This document shows positions 1 to 4,680 of a DNA stretch of 5,979 bases, piece by piece. The notes below the pieces were generated by a model. It saw only the letters and a program-made list of their open reading frames with translations. It was not told the DNA's origin and made no database searches. The stretch is from CAYLZW01 sp964388085 (GTDB lineage Bacteria > Myxococcota > UBA727 > CAYLZW01): NCBI GenBank assembly GCA_964388085.1, contig CAYLZW010000337.1:1-5979 (forward strand). Direction: 5' to 3'. Made by a program: the position numbers and the translations under genes. How positions within the stretch are numbered: position 1 is the stretch's first letter; every line of letters begins with the position of its first letter.

Positions 1-603
1 GCAGCGCACGCCCTTCGGCACATAACAGAAGGTGCCGTCGGTGAAGACCGCGGAGTTGAGCGCCGCGAAGTAGTTGTCGCCGGCGGGCACGACGCTGCCG
101 AGGTACTTCTGCACGAGCTCGGGGTGCTCTTGGACCGCCTCGCTCATGGGGCAGAAGATGACGCCCGCCTCGGCCAGCGTGTCCTTGAAGGTGGTGGCGA
201 CGCTGACGCTGTCGAACCCGGCGTCGACGGCGACGCCGGCCAGCGCCGCGCGCTCGTGCAGCGGGATGCCGAGCTTCTCGTAGGTGGCGAGCAGCTCCGG
301 GTCGACCTCGTCGAGGGACTGGGGGCCGTCCGCCTTCGACTTGGGCGCCGAGTAGTAGATGATGTCCTGGTAGTCGATCTTCGGGAAGTGGACGTTCTGC
401 CACTCGGGCTCGTCCATCGTCTGCCAGAGGCGGAAGGCCTTGAGGCGCCAGTCGAGCATCCAGGCGGGCTCGCCCTTCTTCGCCGAGATGAAGCGGATGA
501 TGTCCTCGTTGATACCGGGCGGGGCGCTGTCGGCCTCGATGTCGGTGACGAAGCCGTAGCGGTACTCCTGCTGGACGAGGTCCTGGACGTTCGGGTTACT
601 CAT
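1..603 (-). CDS. sufB: SufB, Fe-S cluster assembly scaffold subunit (N-terminal part, cut by window edge)
   Basis: SufB is the core of the cytoplasmic SufBCD scaffold, on which iron-sulfur clusters are built before transfer to target proteins. The 201 visible residues match the N-terminal part of the family, which is usually about 470-490 residues. The recognisable points are an N-terminal segment with an INEDIIRFISAKKGEP-type motif, the block WMLDWRLKAFRLW near residues 48-60, the PKIDYQDIIYYSAPK region at about 74-88, and the family motif FCYVPKGVRC at the window edge (192-201). The ATG at 603-601 overlaps the TGA of the upstream regulator gene (602-600), so translation is probably coupled. 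A GGAG lies 8 bases before the ATG, inside the regulator's last codons. A second ATG 4 bases upstream reads only three codons before a stop and is not the start. The rest of the gene, and presumably sufC, sufD and sufS, lie beyond the left edge. Confidence 0.96.
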   Translation of the reverse strand, partial: MSNPNVQDLVQQEYRYGFVTDIEADSAPPGINEDIIRFISAKKGEPAWMLDWRLKAFRLWQTMDEPEWQNVHFPKIDYQDIIYYSAPKSKADGPQSLDEVDPELLATYEKLGIPLHERAALAGVAVDAGFDSVSVATTFKDTLAEAGVIFCPMSEAVQEHPELVQKYLGSVVPAGDNYFAALNSAVFTDGTFCYVPKGVRC

Positions 604-1205
604 GCATGCTTCTCCGAACGCGCGCTCTCCCGAGGACGGGGCTTGGCGCTCTCGAGGACGTCGTGGTGGGTCTGGGCGGCGGTCTCCGCGACGCCGCGCA
701 CGAGGGCGGGCGCCTCGTCGTCGCCGTGCTCACTGCAGCTCGCGCACGCCAGCGGACCCTGGTCCGTGACGCGGCAGGGCGTGCAGCCGTCGAGGTAACG
801 AAGGGCGGCGCCCACGTCCTGCTTCAGCGAGGACAAACGCGCGATCTGCTGGGTGAGCTCCGCGAGGCGCGCCTCGAACAGCTCACGCACGCGGGCCATG
901 GCCTCGCGCGGCACGCCGTAGCCGGCCGCGTCCTTCACGGCGTCGTGGATGTCGTTCAGGGAGAGGCCGAGGTCCTGCAGCTGGGAGATCCAGCGCACGC
1001 GCTCGATGGCATCGGCGCCGTACAGCCGAAAGCCGCCGGCGCTGCGCTCGCCGGGCGTCAGCAGGCCCATCTCCTCGTACAGCCGCAGCGCGCGCGCGCT
1101 CTTGCCGGTCGCCTTGGCGAGGTCACCGATGCGAAGGCCTGGGGCCGGGGCGTCGGATCGCTCCCCGCGCGTCCCTCCGTCCTGGATCGTTGGCAGCGAC
1201 GCCAT
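600..1205 (-). CDS. MerR-family transcriptional regulator with four-cysteine C-terminal motif, first gene of suf operon
   Basis: This 201-residue protein has the MerR layout. After a 23-residue N-terminal extension comes the winged helix-turn-helix (about 24-62; LRIGDLAKATGKSARALRLYEEMGLL, then the wing with GGFRLY). A second helical pair follows (63-95), then a long dimerisation helix (about 101-139). Directly after that helix are four cysteines at 141, 144, 154 and 157, spaced C-x2-C-x9-C-x2-C. In SoxR the [2Fe-2S]-binding cysteines sit at the same architectural position (C-x2-C-x-C-x5-C), so a metal or Fe-S sensor is likely; this is inference. The tail (160-201) is charged and probably disordered. 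The ATG at 1205 has a perfect AGGAGGT 5 bases upstream. Its TGA overlaps the sufB ATG by 4 bases, making it the lead gene of the suf operon and the obvious candidate to regulate it. A zinc- or heavy-metal-binding MerR is the main alternative. Confidence 0.9.
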   Translation of the reverse strand: MASLPTIQDGGTRGERSDAPAPGLRIGDLAKATGKSARALRLYEEMGLLTPGERSAGGFRLYGADAIERVRWISQLQDLGLSLNDIHDAVKDAAGYGVPREAMARVRELFEARLAELTQQIARLSSLKQDVGAALRYLDGCTPCRVTDQGPLACASCSEHGDDEAPALVRGVAETAAQTHHDVLESAKPRPRESARSEKHA

Positions 1206-1210
1206 CTCCC

Positions 1211-1217
1211 ACCTCCT
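1211..1217 (-). promoter_or_regulatory. Strong Shine-Dalgarno of the MerR-type gene
   Basis: AGGAGGT on the minus strand, 5 bases before the ATG at 1205. It is fully complementary to the usual 16S rRNA tail and fixes the start, including the 23-residue extension before the HTH domain. Confidence 0.8.
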
Positions 1218-1272
1218 CCGCCCGGCGCCGGAGCGCTCTCGCCCCAGGGTACGCTACGGTACGACAACCTTC

Positions 1273-1288
1273 ACCCTTACGTAAGGGT
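1273..1288. promoter_or_regulatory. Perfect 16-bp palindrome, candidate operator of the merR-suf operon
   Basis: The sequence ACCCTTACGTAAGGGT is its own reverse complement. The symmetry continues outward as ACCTT (1267-1271) and AAGGT (1289-1293) if one extra C at 1272 is allowed. It is the only clear dyad in the stretch upstream of the regulator gene, about 68 bases before the start codon. MerR-family operators are dyads of this general size and often carry CTTACGTAAG-like cores, so autoregulation by the adjacent MerR protein is a natural reading. The dyad may sit just downstream of the candidate -10 at 1301-1296. That would suit a repressor better than the classical MerR mode of binding between -35 and -10. 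A different core promoter using the dyad as its spacer is not excluded. Confidence 0.55.
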
Positions 1289-1295
1289 AAGGTCG

Positions 1296-1324
1296 GATCT
1301 AGTGGGGGGCTATAGGGGTGTCAA
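1296..1324 (-). promoter_or_regulatory. Candidate sigma-70 promoter for the merR-suf operon
   Basis: On the minus strand a perfect TTGACA (1324-1319) is followed after 17 bases by TAGATC (1301-1296), a weak -10 match. A start site near 1289 would give a leader of about 84 bases that begins at the palindrome 1273-1288. The -35 is convincing in this GC-rich setting. The -10 is poor, which would suit a regulated promoter but may also mean the match is chance. Confidence 0.35.
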
Positions 1325-1368
1325 GGCGCGGATGCCGTTTCCGCGTGGCTTTTCGACACGTTCTTGAG

Positions 1369-1400
1369 CGTCTTCCGCGTCTTCCGCGTCTTCCGCGTCT
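1369..1400. repeat. 9-bp tandem repeat (CGTCTTCCG, about 3.5 copies)
   Basis: Three exact copies of CGTCTTCCG occur at 1369-1377, 1378-1386 and 1387-1395, followed by a partial copy CGTCT at 1396-1400. The repeat lies in the 208-base gap between the end of the aldo/keto reductase gene (1414) and the start of the regulator gene (1205). No gene is supported in that gap. Because the unit length is a multiple of three, antisense frames stay open across it and give a low-complexity peptide, but there is no sign that this is translated. Confidence 0.85.
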
Positions 1401-1413
1401 GCGTTTCGGCGCC

Positions 1414-2412
1414 TCAGGTCCAGGGCAGGACGGCCCGGGTGCTCCAGTAGCGCTCGGGCTCCTCCAGGAGGGGCAGGACGGACATCTCGAGCTCCTCGTC
1501 CCAGCGCACGCGCTGCGCGCCGAGGTTCGCGCGCAACTGCTGGACCGTGGTCGAGCCGAGCAGCACCACGTCGCAGAACGGTCGGGCCAGCACGGCGGCG
1601 ATGGCGAGCGCGTCGATGCCCACGCCCGCCTGCGTGGCCAGCACCTCGAGCAGCCGGCGGGAGCGCGCGAAGGCCGGATCCTGGTTCCGGGCGGTCAGGC
1701 GGCCGTTCGCCACGGCCTCCTTGATGATGACGACGAGGCCTTGCGCGTGCGCGAAGCGGAGCGCGTCGCCCACCGAGCGCTCGAGCAGGTTCCAGGTCGC
1801 CTGCACCGCGCCGAACAGCGGCTTGCCGCCTCGGGTGACGTCGAGCGCGCGCAGCAGCGTGTCGCGCTGTCCGGGGCCCGAGAGCGTGAGGCCGATGGTG
1901 AGGGAGCGCTCCTCGCGCAGCGCGTGCAGGCGATCGAGCACGCGCTGGTCGTCGAGGACGCCGCTCTCGAGGGTCGCCGAGTGGATCTGGTACAGCGCGA
2001 GGTGGTCTCCCAGCAGATCCTGCGACTCGCCGAGCTGGCGCTGCAGCACCGCGAGCGAGTGATCTTTCACCTCGTGCACGTCGGCCGACACGCTCCAGCC
2101 GGCGGTGTACGTGTACCCCCACTTGGAGCTGATGGTGACGTCGCCGGGAGCGACGTTGCGCGCGCGCAGCCATGAGCCCAGGAAGCGCTCGGCCTCACCG
2201 TAGCTGCGCGCGACGTCGAAGGAGCGGATGCCCGCGGCCCAGGCGGCGTCGAGGACCTCGTGGGCGCGGACCTCCAGCATCGGCAGCGAGCGGCTGCCGG
2301 CGAGGTCGTCGCCGTGCCCCAGGTTCAGGTACCCAGGTCTGCCGAGCGCCGCCAAACCAAGCGCGATCGGGGTCATGGGGAGGCCGCTGGTGCCCAGGTG
2401 CCGACGCTGCAT
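1414..2412 (-). CDS. Aldo/keto reductase
   Basis: A 332-residue cytoplasmic NAD(P)H-dependent oxidoreductase of the (beta/alpha)8-barrel aldo/keto reductase superfamily, which reduces aldehydes or ketones or runs the reverse reaction on sugars. The N-terminus (MQRRHLGTSGLPMTPIALGL) is the usual AKR first strand. The full catalytic tetrad is visible: Asp66 and Tyr71 in FDVARSYGEAE, Lys97 in SSKWGY and His144 in LYQIHSA. The C-terminal GSTTVQQLRANLGA (about 285-300) matches the cofactor-phosphate binding loop. Length is normal for the family. The ATG at 2412 is chosen because family similarity begins there. The frame stays open further upstream, but only antisense to the phosphatase gene. No good Shine-Dalgarno precedes the start. 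It is divergent from the IMPase-family gene with a 63-base gap. The substrate cannot be told from sequence. Confidence 0.93.
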   Translation of the reverse strand: MQRRHLGTSGLPMTPIALGLAALGRPGYLNLGHGDDLAGSRSLPMLEVRAHEVLDAAWAAGIRSFDVARSYGEAERFLGSWLRARNVAPGDVTISSKWGYTYTAGWSVSADVHEVKDHSLAVLQRQLGESQDLLGDHLALYQIHSATLESGVLDDQRVLDRLHALREERSLTIGLTLSGPGQRDTLLRALDVTRGGKPLFGAVQATWNLLERSVGDALRFAHAQGLVVIIKEAVANGRLTARNQDPAFARSRRLLEVLATQAGVGIDALAIAAVLARPFCDVVLLGSTTVQQLRANLGAQRVRWDEELEMSVLPLLEEPERYWSTRAVLPWT

Positions 2413-2428
2413 CGTTTGCGGAGTAAGA

Positions 2429-2445
2429 CACAGCTCGCGGCTGTG
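2429..2445. promoter_or_regulatory. Inverted repeat in divergent intergenic region, possible operator
   Basis: CACAGC and GCTGTG form a 6-bp inverted repeat around a 5-base centre (TCGCG). It sits in the middle of the 63-base gap between the divergent aldo/keto reductase and IMPase-family genes, where both promoters must lie. No convincing -35/-10 pair was found for either gene. A shared operator is possible; a repeat this short could also be chance. Confidence 0.3.
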
Positions 2446-2463
2446 CGATAGACGGAGCACTGC

Positions 2464-2470
2464 AGGAGGT
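2464..2470 (+). promoter_or_regulatory. Strong Shine-Dalgarno deciding a TTG start
   Basis: AGGAGGT lies 5 bases before the TTG at 2476-2478. An in-frame TAG at 2449-2451 rules out any earlier start, and the next in-frame alternative (a GTG at codon 27) would remove the first helix of the phosphatase. This site therefore supports TTG initiation. Confidence 0.8.
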
Positions 2471-2475
2471 GCGGT

Positions 2476-3318
2476 TTGTCGGTCTCGGGCGACGATTGGA
2501 AGACAGGCTCTGTTTCTCCGGCGGCCGCCCGCTATGAGGCGATCGCGCTTGAGGTGTGCCGGGCGGCCGGTCAGCTCGCGCGAGGCTTCTTCGAGCGGCG
2601 GGAGGACCTCAGCGTCGAGAAGAAGGGCGTCCAGGACCTCGTCTCCCGCGCCGACCGCGAGGTCGAGGAGCTCATCGCGAGCGCCCTGCTCGAGCGCTGC
2701 CCCGGCAGCCGCGTGCTCGGCGAGGAGGGCGGCGGCGCGCGGGGGAGCGAGGACACCGCCGCCCCGCTCTGGGTCGTCGATCCGATCGACGGCACGCTCA
2801 ACTTCTTGCGCGGCATCCCGCACTGGTGCGTGTCGATCGCGCTCCTGCACGAGGGGCGCGTGCGGGCCGGGGCCATCTACGATCCCATGGCCGACGAGAT
2901 GTTCAGCGCCCAGGAGGGCGGCGGCGCGCGCTTGAACGGCGCCGCCATTCACTCCTCGACGACGGATCGCTTCGAGGAGGCCGTCATCGGCTTCGGCGAG
3001 TCACAGCGGGTGGCGAAGGAGCTCCCGCGCCGCGTGGTCTCTACGCTCGTCGACGCGAACGTGGAGCTGCGCAAGATGGGCGCCGGCGCCCTCAGCGCCG
3101 TGTGGGTCGCGACGGGCCGCCTCGACGCCTTCTTCGAGCTGCACCTGAACCCCTGGGACGCGCTCGCCGCCTGGCACATCGTGCAGGAGGCCGGCGGCCG
3201 GGGGAACGCGTTTCTCGACGACGACGGGCTCGCCAAGGGAAACGCGCTGCTGGTCAGCAACGCGGCGCTGTACGACAGGCTCGCGGCGTTGCTGCCGAGC
3301 ACCGCCGCTCAGAGCTGA
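2476..3318 (+). CDS. Inositol monophosphatase-family phosphatase
   Basis: A 280-residue cytoplasmic, Mg2+-dependent, Li+-sensitive-type phosphatase of the IMPase/FBPase fold. It probably hydrolyses inositol-1-phosphate or a related small phosphate such as a nucleotidase or histidinol-phosphate substrate. All metal-binding motifs are intact: GEE at 82-84, VDPIDGTLNF at 101-110 (Asp102, Asp105) and NPWDALAAW at 226-233 (Asp228). The MGAGALSAVWVATGRLDAFFE segment (201-221) is the family's substrate-side block. Length is normal (about 260-280). The start is TTG, supported by AGGAGGT 5 bases upstream and an in-frame TAG at 2449. The 3' end overlaps that of the convergent HAD gene by 10 bases (3309-3318). 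Substrate specificity within the family is uncertain, so no gene symbol is given. An iolG-type gene about 2 kb away makes an inositol role attractive but unproven. Confidence 0.93.
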   Translation: MSVSGDDWKTGSVSPAAARYEAIALEVCRAAGQLARGFFERREDLSVEKKGVQDLVSRADREVEELIASALLERCPGSRVLGEEGGGARGSEDTAAPLWVVDPIDGTLNFLRGIPHWCVSIALLHEGRVRAGAIYDPMADEMFSAQEGGGARLNGAAIHSSTTDRFEEAVIGFGESQRVAKELPRRVVSTLVDANVELRKMGAGALSAVWVATGRLDAFFELHLNPWDALAAWHIVQEAGGRGNAFLDDDGLAKGNALLVSNAALYDRLAALLPSTAAQS

Positions 3319-4112
3319 AACCTCTCGACGAGAAAGTCCGCGATGGCGTCCGCGTCGTGGTTGCCGATGACGACGTCCGCCACGGCCTTCAGGTCCGCGT
3401 GCGCGTTGCCCATGGCGACGCCGAGGCCCGCGCGCGCAAGGAGCTCTCTGTCGTTCAGGTTGTCTCCGAAGGCGATGACGTCGTCGGGCGCGATGCCCTG
3501 GTGGCGACAGAGCGCCTCGAGGCCGACCGCCTTGTTCACGCCGCTCGGCAAGAGCTCGAGGTAATCGGGCTCGGAGTTGACCAGCACGGCGCCGGCCTGC
3601 GTCGCGCGAACGGCCGCCGCGAGCGCGGGGAGCTTGGCCGGCTCGGCGATGAACAGCACCTTCACGGGCGCGTCCGTGCGTGCGCGTAGCCACTCGTCGA
3701 GCGGGCCGACCGGGATCTGCTCGACGCCGTCCTTGCGCGCGGACGCCTGCGAGACGTCGCTGACGCGCTCGATGTAGATGTCGTCGCCGAGGTAGAGGTT
3801 CGCGTGGACGTGCTGCGTGCGCGCGAGCTCGAGCGCGCGGATGGCGAGGTCGCGCCCGAGATTGTGCGCGGCGATGACCTCGCCTCGCGCGAGGTCCCAG
3901 ACGAGCGCGCCGTTGAAGCACACGAGCGGCCCCGTGGGGCGCAGCGCGTCGGTGTAGGGCCGCACGGCGCGCAGCGGCCGGCCGGTGGCGAAGCCGACGC
4001 CGAGGCCGCGCGCCATGAGCCCCTGGAGGACCTGCAGCGAGCGCGCGCGGATGTTGCGCTGGCTGTCGAGCAGCGTGCCGTCGAGGTCGAAGAGCAGGAA
4101 GCGGTACGACAT
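3309..4112 (-). CDS. Cof-type HAD-IIB phosphatase
   Basis: A 267-residue cytoplasmic haloacid dehalogenase-superfamily phosphatase of the Cof/YbiV/YidA group. These dephosphorylate sugar phosphates, FMN, pyridoxal phosphate and similar small molecules, often with broad specificity. All four HAD motifs are present: I, FDLDGTLLD with nucleophile Asp9 and acid/base Asp11; II, Thr43 in FATGRP; III, Lys194 in LELLPSGVNKAVGL; IV, GDNLND at 216-221 (Asp217, Asp221). The segment between motifs II and III (about 85-185) is the C2 cap, where substrate selection occurs. The ATG at 4112 starts the family's MSYRFLLFDLDGT opening; the open frame upstream has no similarity. The bases just before the ATG are pyrimidine-rich (CTCTCCTCCC), so there is no Shine-Dalgarno. 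Its end overlaps the convergent IMPase-family gene by 10 bases. The physiological substrate is unknown. Confidence 0.93.
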   Translation of the reverse strand: MSYRFLLFDLDGTLLDSQRNIRARSLQVLQGLMARGLGVGFATGRPLRAVRPYTDALRPTGPLVCFNGALVWDLARGEVIAAHNLGRDLAIRALELARTQHVHANLYLGDDIYIERVSDVSQASARKDGVEQIPVGPLDEWLRARTDAPVKVLFIAEPAKLPALAAAVRATQAGAVLVNSEPDYLELLPSGVNKAVGLEALCRHQGIAPDDVIAFGDNLNDRELLARAGLGVAMGNAHADLKAVADVVIGNHDADAIADFLVERFQL

Positions 4113-4224
4113 GGGAGGAGAGGTCTCTGGATGCGGGTGCCTACCGGACACGCAGGAGCATACGCGACGCGCACACGCCGAGGCGCGCAGAACGAGACGC
4201 ATAGCGGCAGCACGACGACGACGC

Positions 4225-4240
4225 TGGCGAGCGCCTTGCA
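4225..4240 (+). promoter_or_regulatory. Sigma-54-like -24/-12 promoter element
   Basis: TGGCGAGCGCCTTGCA has the exact spacing of the sigma-54 consensus (TGGCAC-R-N4-TTGCW). The GG is at 4226-4227, the GC at 4238-4239, 12 bases apart, and only the AC of TGGCAC differs. It lies in the 142-base divergent gap (4113-4254) upstream of the lipoprotein gene and points toward it. Transcription would begin near 4250, only about 5 bases before the ATG at 4255, which would exclude the GGAG at 4245-4248 from the mRNA. That conflict lowers confidence. No other clear promoter was seen in this gap. Confidence 0.35.
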
Positions 4241-4254
4241 CTTCGGAGCACACC

Positions 4255-4659
4255 ATGAACAAGCAGCTCCACGTCGTCACACTCGGAAGCTTCGTCCTGC
4301 TGTTTGCGAGCTCCTGTGCAACGCAACATGAGCGTGGGCCGGCCATCCTCATGACGGGGCAAGGGCCTGTCGCCGAGCGCGTGCAGACGCAGGTTGGCAT
4401 CGTCGACGCGAAGTTGTCCGCGGTCGAGCAGCTCTGTCGCGGCGAGGGCAAGGAAGTGGAGGGCCGCTGCTTTGGGCCGCTTCGAGAGCTCAAGAAGAAG
4501 CGCGCCTACTACCGGCAGCGCGCGCACGCGCTGCTCAAGATCGCCGACACCGGCTCACCCGAAGACGTCGCGGACTGGCACGAGCTCGAGATCGAGGTCG
4601 AGATGCTCACCCGCGAGGTGGACGAGCTCGCCGATGAGGTGAAGTACCCGCCCTCGTGA
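4255..4659 (+). CDS. Small predicted lipoprotein of unknown function
   Basis: This 134-residue protein is not recognised as a known family. Residues 1-20 form a type II signal peptide: a Lys at position 3, a hydrophobic core (about 6-18) and FASSC with the lipidated Cys at 21. The -3 residue is Ala rather than the usual Leu, so the lipobox is acceptable but not ideal. The mature part would be anchored to a membrane facing the periplasm. It has two further cysteines (61 and 72), placed to form a disulfide around a short glycine-rich loop. A Lys/Arg-rich stretch (78-92) and a strongly acidic helix (about 102-130, rich in Glu, Asp and Leu) follow; both look helical and may form a coiled-coil hairpin. 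The ATG at 4255 has GGAG 6 bases upstream. It is divergent from the HAD gene and converges on the SDR gene with an 8-base gap. Confidence 0.75.
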   Translation: MNKQLHVVTLGSFVLLFASSCATQHERGPAILMTGQGPVAERVQTQVGIVDAKLSAVEQLCRGEGKEVEGRCFGPLRELKKKRAYYRQRAHALLKIADTGSPEDVADWHELEIEVEMLTREVDELADEVKYPPS

Positions 4660-4680
4660 CGGGTTCGTTACGCGAACGCG
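4660..4680. terminator. Small hairpin at convergent gene ends, possible bidirectional terminator
   Basis: Bases 4660-4667 and 4673-4680 can pair over eight positions with one mismatch; the core GTTCG/CGAAC is perfect, with a 5-base loop. The hairpin spans the 8-base gap between the lipoprotein gene stop and the SDR gene stop (TAA at 4670-4668), reaching into the SDR's last codons. No T-run follows on either strand, so an intrinsic terminator is only tentative. Confidence 0.3.

Noticed and set aside
1327..1345. Hairpin CGCGGA / TCCGCG as a terminator after the aldo/keto reductase gene
   Set aside because: The stem is only 6 bp with a 7-base loop, and no T-run follows on the minus strand.
606..1367. 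Long plus-strand open frame antisense to the MerR-type gene
   Set aside because: It mirrors the regulator gene in high-GC DNA, is rich in Arg, Gly and Ala, has no recognisable domain, and the minus strand holds a clear MerR protein.
1369..1400. CRISPR-like array
   Set aside because: The 9-bp units are directly adjacent with no spacers, so this is a simple tandem repeat.
1310..2173. Minus-strand frame running through the 9-bp repeat into the reductase region
   Set aside because: Arg-rich out-of-frame translation of the AKR gene; the acidic repeat peptide arises only because the unit length is a multiple of three.
1318..2175. Plus-strand open frame antisense to the aldo/keto reductase
   Set aside because: No domain, compositionally biased, and the opposite strand has the full AKR catalytic tetrad.
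2413..2952. N-terminal extension of the aldo/keto reductase frame
   Set aside because: The extension is antisense to the IMPase-family gene and shows no similarity; the AKR family start is at 2412.
2556..3689. 377-codon plus-strand frame overlapping the phosphatase and the HAD gene
   Set aside because: Arg-rich shadow frame spanning two well-supported genes on different strands.
4113..4493. Upstream extension of the HAD frame
   Set aside because: It runs antisense to the lipoprotein gene and has no family similarity; the HAD motif I begins within 10 residues of the ATG at 4112.
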